Shown: positions 8,556 to 16,443 of the stretch, piece after piece
Layout of the letters: every line of letters begins with the position of its first letter
Position numbering within the stretch: the stretch's first letter is position 1
From: Rubellimicrobium arenae
GTDB lineage: Bacteria > Pseudomonadota > Alphaproteobacteria > Rhodobacterales > Rhodobacteraceae
Length of the DNA stretch: 51,631 nucleotides
Direction: 5' to 3'
Assembly: GCF_017916275.1 (NCBI RefSeq)
Contig: NZ_JAFMST010000018.1
Span: 1-51,631, forward strand
The notes under the pieces: generated by a model
The model's input: only the letters and a program-made list of their open reading frames with translations
What the model was told of the DNA's origin: nothing
Databases searched by the model: none
Translations under genes and position numbers: made by a program

Positions 8556-9587
8556 CTAGCGGCCCCCCTCGATGCGGCGGTTCCGTTGCGCGATGCCCTT
8601 GGCCCCATAGGGGTAGTCCCCGGTGATCGGCGCGCTCACGGCGTCCAGCCGGGCCGCCTCCTCGGCCGAAAGCGTCAGGTCCGCCGCCTTCAGATTCTCG
8701 GCCAGCTGCTCCGGGGTGCGTGCGCCCAGAATCACCGAGGTCACGGCAGGCTTGCCCTTGAGCCAGGCGATGGCCACCTCGGCCATGCTGGCGCCCCGCG
8801 TCGTGGCGATGGCCTCGACGGCCCCCAGGATGTCCCAGGTGCGCTGGTCCGAGTTGCGCGGCCCGAAGGCCTCGACGCCCCGGTTCGGATCCTCGCCCAG
8901 CCGGGTCGTCCCGCTGGGCGTCACGTCCCGCCTGTACTTTCCCGTAAGCCAGCCGCCGCCCAGCGGCGACCAGGGCAGCAGGCCGATCCCGGCGTCGAGG
9001 CAGGCGGGGACGATCTCGTGCTCGATGTCGCGGGCCAGCAGGTTGTACTGCGGCTGGAGGGTCACCGGGGCGGCCCAATGCGCGGCGCGGGCCAGGTGCA
9101 CCGCCTTGGTGACCTGCCAGCCCAGGTAGTTCGAGAAGCCATAATGGCCGATCTTGCCGGCGCGGACCGCGTCATCCAGGAAGCGGAGCGTTTCCTCCAG
9201 TGGCGTCAGGGCATCCCAGGCATGGACCTGATACAGGTCCACATGCTCCAGGCCCAGCCGCAGGAGGGAGGCCTCCAGCGCCCGCATCAGGTGGCGGCGC
9301 GACAGGCCGAGGTCGTTCGCACCCTCGCCCATGGGGAAACGGCCCTTGGTGGCGATCACCATCTGCGCGGCCTCGGTCGGGCGCGCCGCGAGCCAGCGGC
9401 CGATGATCGTCTCGGAGGCGCCGGCGGTGTACACGTCGGCCGTGTCGATGAAGTTGCCGCCGGCCGCGGCATAGTCATCCATCATCCGGAACGAAGCCGC
9501 TTCGTCGGACTCCGCGCCGAAGGTCATCGTCCCCAGGCACAGCGCCGTGACCGCCGTGCCGCTGTGCCCCATGCGTCTGAATTCCAT
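8556..9587 (-). CDS. Aldo/keto reductase
   Basis: A 343-residue NADPH-dependent aldo/keto reductase of the Tas/YajO-like group. The catalytic tetrad is visible: Asp48 and Tyr53 (DTADVYTAG), Lys81 (ATKGRF) and His122 (YQVHAWD). Near the C terminus it carries the phosphate-binding region SVILGARTPEQL. It probably reduces or oxidises a sugar or aldehyde. It is the first gene of a two-gene minus-strand unit with the GH1-like gene 61 bases downstream, a pairing that fits oxidation or reduction of the sugar the GH1-like enzyme releases or accepts. That link is inference. Confidence 0.9.
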   Translation of the reverse strand: MEFRRMGHSGTAVTALCLGTMTFGAESDEAASFRMMDDYAAAGGNFIDTADVYTAGASETIIGRWLAARPTEAAQMVIATKGRFPMGEGANDLGLSRRHLMRALEASLLRLGLEHVDLYQVHAWDALTPLEETLRFLDDAVRAGKIGHYGFSNYLGWQVTKAVHLARAAHWAAPVTLQPQYNLLARDIEHEIVPACLDAGIGLLPWSPLGGGWLTGKYRRDVTPSGTTRLGEDPNRGVEAFGPRNSDQRTWDILGAVEAIATTRGASMAEVAIAWLKGKPAVTSVILGARTPEQLAENLKAADLTLSAEEAARLDAVSAPITGDYPYGAKGIAQRNRRIEGGR

Positions 9588-9984
9588 CCCGTCCTCCCTG
9601 ATGCGGCAGGTTGCCCCGGCCCGCCGGCCGGACAGTACCTAGCGCCCCGGCAGGCGAGACCAGCTTGCCAAGCCGGGCCGCGCGTCCAGCGGGCCACAGT
9701 CAAGCGCGTCCAAGCGGAGCCAGCAAACCTATGCTAAACTTAATGGAAATCCGCGCGGGATGACGCCGAAACTGGGAACCGGTCCCGGGCCGTGGGACGT
9801 TGAACCCGTGTCGTGTGGGGCTACAAACAGGACCACGAACACGACGGCCCCGGGTCGCCACAAGTAGCGGAGCATCATCACCCCGAGCCGAGTTCACCGG
9901 ATCATCGATGAACCCGCGCGTCAGGCGACCCCCAGGACAAGAGGCCCATCCCCTTATCACCCAGTCAGCGATCCCGGAACGGAA
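9588..9984. other. Divergent promoter region between AKR and second GH1-like gene
   Basis: About 400 bases with no gene I can support. The stretch around 9728-9752 is locally AT-rich. An imperfect inverted repeat with 7-bp arms (GTCGTGT at 9810-9816, ACACGAC at 9839-9845) could be an operator or leader structure for the gene starting at 9985; this is weak evidence. Confidence 0.35.
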
Positions 9985-11382
9985 ATGAAACGAAACCTGT
10001 CCAGACACCGCGCGCCTGACGACTTGGGATTGGACTTCCCGGTCTCAACGCCCGACCTCCCCTTCGAGATCGGTCCCCGGCCGGCTTCGGCCGTTCCCCG
10101 CCTATCCTACATCACAGGATTTGAGGGAACGCAGATGTTCGGCCACGGGACCGACGTGCTCGACACCACCGAGCACACGGTCCGCTACAAGGAGGACTTG
10201 AAGCTCCTCGCGGCCGATGGGATCACCACCTTCCGCTGCTGCATCCCCTGGCACAAGATCGAGAGGGTGCGCGGAGTCTACGACTGGGCGTGGACTGACC
10301 GGTACCTGGGCTATGTGCGGCGGCTGGGGCTCCGGCCCATCGCGGACCCGCTTCACCACACGAGCTTTCCGCAATGGCTGGAGCATGGCTTTGCCAACCC
10401 GGAGTTCCCGGAGATCTACCGCGACTTCGTGCGCGCCTTTGCCCGGCGCTATCCCTGGATCTCGGACTACACGATCATCAACGAGCCGCTGGCCACCGCG
10501 GTCCTGAGCGGCTTCATGGGCGAATGGTACCCGCACTGGCGCGACCGCGCCGGGGTCGTGCCGATCATCCTGGGCAAGGCCAAGGCGATCAGCCTGATCA
10601 CGCCCATGCTGGAACGCATGGTGCCGAACCTGCGCATCGTCCATGTCGACACCTGCGAGGAGCACCACGCGCTCGACCCGGAGTCGCAATACCATACCGA
10701 CTTCGGCAACGACCTGCGCTTCGTGGTCCTCGACCTGATCCTGGGCCGGGTGGACGAGGCGCATCCGCTGTGGGCGACGCTGACCGAACATGGCCTCAGC
10801 CCCGAGGACGCCGCCTGGTTCCGCGACAATCCAAGCCGCATCGACGTCCTCGGGCTCGACTACTACGCGCACAGCGAGTTGGGCTGGACGGTCGAGGGGC
10901 AGAGCGACGACTTCCTGCCGCGCGGGTTCAAGGCCGTCGCGCTGTCCTACGTGGAACGTTATCCCTTTCCGATCATGCTGACGGAAACCAACGTCCGCGG
11001 CCGCATCGAGGACCGGATCAGCTGGCTCAAGTACATGGTGGGCGAGTGCGAGGCCCTGGTTCCCGAACTCGAGGCCAGGGGCGGGCGGTTCGAAGGCTTC
11101 TGCTGGTATCCCTACATCGATTCGACCGACTGGTGCTCGCTCGTGCGGCAGCCCAACCGGCTCATCGACCCGCAGGGCATCTATTACCTGTGCAGCCGCT
11201 TCAACCGGCAGCGGTCGGAACTGTCCCACCTGTACGCCGCCCTCGCGCGCGGGGAGATCGGCTCGGCCGAACTGCCGGCCTACCGTTTCGAGGAGCCGGT
11301 GCTCGTGGGGCGCAGGGTCGGCAAGTATCTGCCCCACATGGCGCATTGGAGCTGGAAGGACGGTGTTCCAAGCCTGACCTGA
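9985..11382 (+). CDS. GH1-like glycoside hydrolase (second copy)
   Basis: A 465-residue clan-A enzyme like the one at 7139-8494. The acid/base glutamate is in IINEPLA (Glu167, matching the classic GH1 NEP motif) and the nucleophile in MLTETN (Glu334). There is no signal peptide; the first 38 residues are polar and Pro-rich. Features shared with the first copy include the GITTFRCCIPWHKIE strand-2 region, FARRYPWI before the NEP loop, and a Trp-Tyr-rich strand 8 (CWYPYIDSTDW). The ribosome site before ATG 9985 is only GGAACGGAA. It is followed 90 bases later by an aldo/keto reductase gene, so GH1-like plus AKR pairing occurs twice in this window. Substrate unknown. Confidence 0.82.
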   Translation: MKRNLSRHRAPDDLGLDFPVSTPDLPFEIGPRPASAVPRLSYITGFEGTQMFGHGTDVLDTTEHTVRYKEDLKLLAADGITTFRCCIPWHKIERVRGVYDWAWTDRYLGYVRRLGLRPIADPLHHTSFPQWLEHGFANPEFPEIYRDFVRAFARRYPWISDYTIINEPLATAVLSGFMGEWYPHWRDRAGVVPIILGKAKAISLITPMLERMVPNLRIVHVDTCEEHHALDPESQYHTDFGNDLRFVVLDLILGRVDEAHPLWATLTEHGLSPEDAAWFRDNPSRIDVLGLDYYAHSELGWTVEGQSDDFLPRGFKAVALSYVERYPFPIMLTETNVRGRIEDRISWLKYMVGECEALVPELEARGGRFEGFCWYPYIDSTDWCSLVRQPNRLIDPQGIYYLCSRFNRQRSELSHLYAALARGEIGSAELPAYRFEEPVLVGRRVGKYLPHMAHWSWKDGVPSLT

Positions 11383-11472
11383 CCCGGCGTCCGGGCAGGG
11401 TCGCGGCCCGGATGCGCTTGCACTTCGGGCGGCTCCGCTAGTTTGTTGCCCTGCGCAACACAGGAGCCGCCC

Positions 11473-12300
11473 ATGACGCCGAACATGCCCATGCTGACCT
11501 TCAACGACGGTCGGACCATGCCGCAGATGGGCTTCGGCCTGTGGCAGGTGCCGTCCGGGGACACAGCCGAGATCGTGGGCGAGGCTGTCCGGGCGGGCTA
11601 TCGCATGTTCGACGGGGCGGCGATCTACGGAAACGAGGAAGGGCTGGGCGAAGGGCTCCGCCGCTCCGGCCTGTCCCGGGACGAGTATTTCGTCACCACC
11701 AAGGTCTGGAACGATCGCCAGGGGTCCGACAGCGCGATCCGCGCGGCGGAGGAAAGCATGGACCGGCTCGGGCTCGACCGGCTGGACCTCCTCCTGATCC
11801 ATTGGCCCGCCCCCCAGCGCGACCTGTACGTGGACACATGGAAGGCCTTGATCCGCCTGCGGGACGAAGGCCGCGTGACCTCGATCGGCGTGTCGAACTT
11901 CCTGCCCGATCATCTGGACCGCCTCGTGGGCGAGACGGGCGTGGTGCCCGTGCTCAATCAGATCGAGCTCCACCCCGAGCTGCCGCAGGCCGAACTGCGG
12001 CAGAAGCATGCGGAGCTGGGCATCGTCACCCAAAGCTGGACGCCCCTGGGTCAGTCGCGCACCTTCGACCACCCTGTCATCCGGCGCGTGGCAGAGCGGA
12101 CCGGGGCCACCCCCGCGCAGGTCATCCTGGCCTGGCACGTCGCCCTGGGCTGCGCCGTGATCCCGCGCTCCACCAAGGCCGAGCGTCTGAGGGAAAACCT
12201 GGAGGCGCTGGCGATCCAGCTCGAGCCGCAGGAGGTCGCCGCGATCGAAGGACTGGAGAACGGCCATCGGACCGGTCCGAACCCGCTGACCTTCTCCTGA
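11473..12300 (+). CDS. Aldo/keto reductase, 2,5-diketogluconate reductase type
   Basis: A 275-residue enzyme of the AKR5 type (2,5-diketo-D-gluconic acid reductase / prostaglandin F synthase-like). The tetrad is Asp47, Tyr52 (DGAAIYGNE), Lys77 (TTKVWN) and His110 (LLIHWP). The cofactor site near the C terminus reads VIPRSTKAERLRENL, giving the usual NADPH-binding Lys-Arg pair. ATG 11473 has an AGGAG ribosome site; an upstream in-frame ATG at 11443 does not. It follows the GH1-like gene on the same strand and precedes two small genes, probably as one transcript. Confidence 0.92.
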   Translation: MTPNMPMLTFNDGRTMPQMGFGLWQVPSGDTAEIVGEAVRAGYRMFDGAAIYGNEEGLGEGLRRSGLSRDEYFVTTKVWNDRQGSDSAIRAAEESMDRLGLDRLDLLLIHWPAPQRDLYVDTWKALIRLRDEGRVTSIGVSNFLPDHLDRLVGETGVVPVLNQIELHPELPQAELRQKHAELGIVTQSWTPLGQSRTFDHPVIRRVAERTGATPAQVILAWHVALGCAVIPRSTKAERLRENLEALAIQLEPQEVAAIEGLENGHRTGPNPLTFS

Positions 12301-12361
12301 AAAGGGCAGGAACAATCGGGGGCTGCCTGCTGTTGACCGATCGTCATGACAGGAGGACGCC

Positions 12362-12520
12362 ATGGCCAGTGACGAAACCCCCGAGGAAGTTCCGCCCGGC
12401 ACCGTCGGCTCGGGCGAGAACACCTGCCGCAAGTGCGAAGGCACGGGCCAGGTGGACGGCAAGGATTGCCCGGACTGCGGCGGCACCGGGACGGTGACGA
12501 CCCCCATCGGCGGGGCCTGA
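12362..12520 (+). CDS. Zinc-finger miniprotein, DnaJ central-domain-like
   Basis: A 52-residue gene with an excellent AGGAGG ribosome site a few bases before ATG 12362. The protein carries two CxxCxGTG units, CRKCEGTGQV and CPDCGGTGTV, 10 residues between the second Cys of one and the first Cys of the next. This is one zinc site of the DnaJ cysteine-rich domain, standing alone with no J domain. It probably binds one zinc ion and may act as a protein- or RNA-binding adaptor, but function is unknown. Stand-alone molecular-chaperone-finger proteins of this size are seen in alphaproteobacteria. It sits 61 bases after the AKR and 83 before the glyoxalase. Confidence 0.85.
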   Translation: MASDETPEEVPPGTVGSGENTCRKCEGTGQVDGKDCPDCGGTGTVTTPIGGA

Positions 12521-12603
12521 GCCCCGAAAAGGGGGCAGGGCGGGCGCTTGTGGCCCGCCGCGTCCGCCGTCATGAGATGGGCAGGCAAGACGGAGTGACC
12601 TGC

Positions 12604-13002
12604 ATGGCCAAGGCGATCCATTCCATGATCCGCGTCCTTGAGGAGGCGCGGTCGGTCGAGTTCTACGAGCGGGCGTTCGGCCTGGCCGTGGACACGCGGC
12701 TCGACTTCGAGAGCTTCACGCTCCTGTACCTGCGCAACGCCGAGGCCGACTTCGAGCTGGAGCTCACCGTCAACAAGGGCCGGACCGCGCCCTATGATCT
12801 GGGCGACGGCTACGGGCACCTGGCCTTCGTGGTCGAGGACCTCGAGGCCGAGCACGCGCGCCTGACCGCGGCGGGCTACGCCCCTCGCAAGCTGGTGAGC
12901 TTCGCCCCCGACGGCGGCGAGCCCATCGCGCGCTTCTTCTTCATTGCCGACCCGGACGGCTACCAGATCGAGGTGCTGCAAAAGGCCGGACGATACCGCT
13001 GA
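12604..13002 (+). CDS. gloA: Lactoylglutathione lyase (glyoxalase I)
   Basis: A 132-residue vicinal-oxygen-chelate protein. Likely metal ligands are His6, Glu53, His72 and Glu123, the last in GYQIEVLQ, the typical glyoxalase I ending. Length and motifs (FYERAFGL, DLGDGYGHLAF, FIADPDGYQIE) match GloA, which converts the methylglyoxal-glutathione adduct to S-lactoylglutathione in the cytosol. It is somewhat divergent at the N terminus, where HTMIRV is HSMIRV, so another VOC activity is possible. It ends just before a strong terminator shared with the converging GH2 gene. Confidence 0.82.
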   Translation: MAKAIHSMIRVLEEARSVEFYERAFGLAVDTRLDFESFTLLYLRNAEADFELELTVNKGRTAPYDLGDGYGHLAFVVEDLEAEHARLTAAGYAPRKLVSFAPDGGEPIARFFFIADPDGYQIEVLQKAGRYR

Positions 13003-13014
13003 GCCGGAATGTGG

Positions 13015-13044
13015 AAAGGGGGAGCGGTCGACCGCTCCCCCTTT
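13015..13044. terminator. Bidirectional terminator between gloA and the GH2 gene
   Basis: A perfect 30-base palindrome, 15 bp per arm (AAAGGGGGAGCGGTC and its complement), with A residues at one end and T residues at the other. It lies between the converging stops at 13002 and 13073. Confidence 0.85.
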
Positions 13045-13072
13045 GCCTGTGTCGTTCGTCGGCTTTGCGGGA

Positions 13073-14953
13073 TCAGATCGCCTTGGCCCAGGCGTCGCGC
13101 GCCCGTTCGTTGGCCAGCCGCACGGCGTCGCCCGGATACTTGGGCAGGCCGTGGCCGTCGAGGATGCCGTTGATCTCGCCCATCGAGGTCTCGTCCTCCG
13201 GGTCGTTGCCCGCGTCGCGGGTCTGCGTCAGCACATAGCCACCGCGCAGGACCGGCATCTGGCCCATGATGTCGATCAGGTCCGACAGTTCGGCCGCCCA
13301 TGTTTCCGGATCGCGGTGGATCTTGCCATACGCGAAGACCCCCTTCGACGGGCGGTTCAGCAGCGCGCGCCCCCCGACCTCGGACAGCACGAGCGGGGTC
13401 CGCCCGTCGTAGCTGTAGCCGTTCGGGTGGAAGACATGCCGGGGATTCTTTCCCCAGGCGCCAGGCTCGGGCCACTGCGGGATGCGGCCGTAGATCGCGC
13501 GGACCTTCTCGTTCTCGGCGTATTCATGGATGTTGAACATGAGCCGGTTCGGATCGAGGCGGTTCTGAAGATGGCCGTTCTTGCGCACGGTGACGCAGCG
13601 CCAGCCGTCATTGGCCGCGTAGGGCATCCCGGGAGGAGCGATCTCCTCGGTCAGTTCGCCCAGTTCGTACTGGAAGCCCTCGCGGTCCTCGTGAGTGGCG
13701 TCGACCTCGTGATGGTAATGCTCGAGCAGGCCCCAATCCTCGTTCCCGGGAACAAGGAAGAAGACGCACGGGTGATTCCAGGCGTAGGCCCGCACGATGC
13801 GGCGCCATTCGTCCAGCGCCTCGGCCCGGGCCCTGGGGTCGAGAAGGTTGCGGGCCGACGGCATCTCCACGGACAGCCAATAGCCCATCTTGTCGGCCAG
13901 CCACAGGTCGCGGTGGCGGGGGGTGGTCTGGTGCCGCCGCTCGCCGGTGAAGCCCTGCTCGAGCGTGCGCTCGTAGTCGGTCAGGGTGTGCCGGTCGGTG
14001 GGGGTGAAAAGCGTGTCCGGATAGATCGCCTGGTTCAGGAGGCCCTGCAGGTAGAACGCTTCGCCGTTCAGGCGGTAGTAGCCGTCCTGCATGACGAAGT
14101 CCCGGAACCCGGCATAGGTCTCGATCTGGTCGAGGACCCGGCCGCGCCGGTCGAGAAGGGTCAGCGAGCCGAAGTAAAGGTTCGGCGTCGCGGGCGACCA
14201 GGCCAGCACGTCCTCGACGCGGCCGGCCAGCATCGCGCGGCCATCCTCGACCGGGGCGCGCAGCTCAAGGCCGCCGCCATCCTCGTGGGAAAGCGTCAGG
14301 ACGACCGAATGGGCGTAGCTGTCGCCCAGGACCTCGACCGTGGCGGCGAGATCGCCGGACGCCCTGGCCGTCAGGGACAGGTCGCCGAGCCGCGTCTCGC
14401 CGGCATGTTCGATCCAGACGGATTTCCAGATCCCGGACATGTTGGCGTAGAAGATGGCCCCTTCCTTGGGCTTCCGCTCCTGCTTGCCGGACAGGATCGA
14501 CCGGTCCTGCGAGGAGTCCGTCACCACGACCTCCAGCCTGTGGAGCGTGGTGGCCTGAGCCTCGAGCCCGAGGCGCAGCACGGAGAGCGGCACGAAGACC
14601 GAGCAGGGATCCCAGGCGCCCGAGTGGCGGGTCAGGGCGACGCCGTTGACCGACACCTCGGCCTGGTGATCGATCCCCTCCAGGTGGAGGACGGCCCCCC
14701 GCCAGTCGAAGGGCAGCTCGAAGGTCGTTCCGTAGCGGAGGGTGACCTCGCCTTCCGGCACGGCGATGCCGTTGATCTTGGCCTGCGGCGGAAAGGGAAC
14801 CACGACGGGCTGAGCGGGTTCACCATTCACCGACAGCGCCCAAACGCCGTCGAGCGGAAGGGTCTCGCGCCGCATGCGCGCGGGGTTCGGAGCCGTGTCC
14901 CGGGTCAGGATCGGCAGGGGATTGAGACCGAAGTCTAGGGCCTGGGTCTTCAT
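13073..14953 (-). CDS. Family GH2 glycoside hydrolase (beta-galactosidase/glucuronidase-like)
   Basis: A 626-residue GH2 enzyme with an N-terminal jelly roll (about 30-185), an immunoglobulin-like middle domain (about 190-285) and a TIM barrel (about 290-626). The acid/base is Glu405 in VPGNEDW and the probable nucleophile is Glu525 in LVLSEVGG. The loop GFTGERRHQ and the following WLADKMGYWLSVEMPSA match the conserved GH2 barrel region. No signal peptide is seen, so it is probably cytosolic. It is shorter than LacZ and nearer to the GusA-size group. The start codon at 14953 follows a weak GAGG site. It may process oligosaccharides from, or made for, the polysaccharide locus; the substrate is not deducible. 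Confidence 0.88.
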   Translation of the reverse strand: MKTQALDFGLNPLPILTRDTAPNPARMRRETLPLDGVWALSVNGEPAQPVVVPFPPQAKINGIAVPEGEVTLRYGTTFELPFDWRGAVLHLEGIDHQAEVSVNGVALTRHSGAWDPCSVFVPLSVLRLGLEAQATTLHRLEVVVTDSSQDRSILSGKQERKPKEGAIFYANMSGIWKSVWIEHAGETRLGDLSLTARASGDLAATVEVLGDSYAHSVVLTLSHEDGGGLELRAPVEDGRAMLAGRVEDVLAWSPATPNLYFGSLTLLDRRGRVLDQIETYAGFRDFVMQDGYYRLNGEAFYLQGLLNQAIYPDTLFTPTDRHTLTDYERTLEQGFTGERRHQTTPRHRDLWLADKMGYWLSVEMPSARNLLDPRARAEALDEWRRIVRAYAWNHPCVFFLVPGNEDWGLLEHYHHEVDATHEDREGFQYELGELTEEIAPPGMPYAANDGWRCVTVRKNGHLQNRLDPNRLMFNIHEYAENEKVRAIYGRIPQWPEPGAWGKNPRHVFHPNGYSYDGRTPLVLSEVGGRALLNRPSKGVFAYGKIHRDPETWAAELSDLIDIMGQMPVLRGGYVLTQTRDAGNDPEDETSMGEINGILDGHGLPKYPGDAVRLANERARDAWAKAI

Positions 14954-15670
14954 TGCTCGCCTCGCTCATGTGAGGACCGCGTCCTCAACCGCTTCTGTCC
15001 CGGCGGTTCTGGGTCAGCTTAAGGTGGAATAGGGTTATTTCTTGGGCAGAGACCGGCCGCGTCCATTTTCCCGGACCGGTGTGGCCAGCCTGCATCGCGG
15101 CCGCTGGCCTGAGTGATTCTGCGTCCCCGCAATTTGTCCCGGGCCGGGATCTATCGCCGATTGGCTCTGCCCGGCGTGCGCTTAGCGCCTCGCATTGTTT
15201 CCGTCGAGAAGTTTCCGAGCGGACTGAGCCGAACCTTGCTCACGTGTTCGTGGCCCATTTTCGAACCCTCCGATACTCCTCTGGCGACCTCTGTGGCCCT
15301 CCTCGGACGCGCCCTCATCCAGGGGTGAAAGGCGGCCATCCGCTGCCCATCCAGATGGGGATTTCGCCCCGTGCCCGCAATCACGAGTCGCGGAGCGGAA
15401 CCGCCGTGAGCGGCCCGTCAGAACCGCCCCCCGCTGTGCACGGCGGAGGCTTCTCCGGGCGGGAATCCCACACCCGACAGGGCTCTGCCCGGGACCGCTG
15501 GCGCCACCCCGACCAACCCGTCCCGAAGGGGGCAGGAACAAGGAAGGCGTGCCGCCGTTGGCTGGAGGCCCGCCCGGCGAAATGGCCGGGGCAGGGGGCA
15601 GGAACGACCGCGAGGTCCCGTTCTGGGTCAGGGTCATGTCCCCGGGACGGCCAAAGGGTGGAGCACAGGC
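14954..15670. other. Long gap between the GH2 and ZIP-like genes
   Basis: About 700 bases. Frames are open on both strands (one plus-strand frame runs 15079-15828), but the last part of that frame overlaps the ZIP-like gene and none shows a motif, ribosome site or family resemblance. Promoters for both flanking genes should be here. I see no tRNA fold or clear riboswitch. Possibly eroded coding sequence. Confidence 0.35.
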
Positions 15671-16435
15671 ATGCCGATCTGGGCACAGGCAGGGCTTTGG
15701 GGGTTGCTGGGCGGGTCGGCCCTCGTGGTCGGGGCCGCGCTGGCCTACCTGGTCACCCTGCCCAGGCGGGTCACGGCCAGCATCATGGCTTTCGGATGCG
15801 GGGTTCTGGTCTCGGCGGTGGCCTATGATCTGATCCTGGAGGGCTACGAACTGGCGAGCTTCCGCCCCATCGCGATCGGGGCGCTTGCAGGCTCTCTGGC
15901 CTATACGGCGGCGAACTGGCTGGTGTCCCAGGGGGCGCTCTCGCAGGCCGGACGGCACCGGAAGAGATCCGGCGGGCAGCAGGCCGATGCGAGCGAAGGG
16001 GGAGGGCTGGCCATCGCCGTGGGCTCCCTGCTCGACGGCATCCCCGAATCCGTGGTGCTGGGGGTCGGCCTCCTGAGCGGCGGAGGCATCAGCCTGGCCG
16101 TGCTGGCCGCGATCTTCCTGTCCAACCTTCCCGAAGGCCTGTCGAGCGCCGTGGGCATGCGGAAGGCCGGCCGCAGCAAAACCTATGTCTTCGGGCTGTG
16201 GAGCGGGATCGCGCTCGCCTCGGGCCTTGCCGCGGCTGGCGGGGCGGCCTTGATGGGAGACTCCTCTCCGGAGCTCCTGGCGCTGGTAAGCGCGGTGGCG
16301 GCGGGCGCGCTGCTCACGATGATTGCCGACACCATGATTCCGGAGGCGGTGGAGGGCGAGGGCGGGCTCGCCGGGCTGTTCGTGGTGCTGGGGCTGCTCG
16401 TGGCCTTCGGGCTGTCGCGGGGCCTGGGCGCGTAG
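15671..16435 (+). CDS. ZIP-family metal transporter-like membrane protein
   Basis: A 254-residue polytopic protein with about eight membrane helices, resembling the ZIP/ZupT family of inner-membrane divalent-metal importers. Helix 4 contains LLDGIPESVVLG (Asp122, Pro125, Glu126) and helix 5 contains FLSNLPEGLSSA (Asn152, Pro154, Glu155), in place of the usual HNxPEG and HExPHE. A His/Arg/Lys-rich loop (about 95-110) precedes helix 4, as in ZIP proteins. The substituted histidines suggest altered metal choice or a different role. It converges on the potassium-channel gene with 8 bases between stops. Confidence 0.78.
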   Translation: MPIWAQAGLWGLLGGSALVVGAALAYLVTLPRRVTASIMAFGCGVLVSAVAYDLILEGYELASFRPIAIGALAGSLAYTAANWLVSQGALSQAGRHRKRSGGQQADASEGGGLAIAVGSLLDGIPESVVLGVGLLSGGGISLAVLAAIFLSNLPEGLSSAVGMRKAGRSKTYVFGLWSGIALASGLAAAGGAALMGDSSPELLALVSAVAAGALLTMIADTMIPEAVEGEGGLAGLFVVLGLLVAFGLSRGLGA

Positions 16436-16443
16436 GGGCGGGT

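Noticed and set aside
12539-12559. 7-bp GC hairpin between the miniprotein and gloA genes
   Set aside because: No T run follows, and the genes are close and co-directional; chance pairing is likely at this GC content.
10102-12981. Open frame of 959 codons on the minus strand
   Set aside because: It is the complement of the second GH1-like, AKR, miniprotein and gloA genes, all supported by motifs. Long antisense frames are expected at this GC content, and the translation has no family motif.
12944-14938. Open frame of 664 codons on the plus strand
   Set aside because: Shadow of the GH2 gene, whose catalytic motifs are on the minus strand.
15079-15828. Possible 249-residue protein upstream of the ZIP-like gene
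   Set aside because: Biased composition, no motif, and its end overlaps the real ZIP-like gene in another frame.
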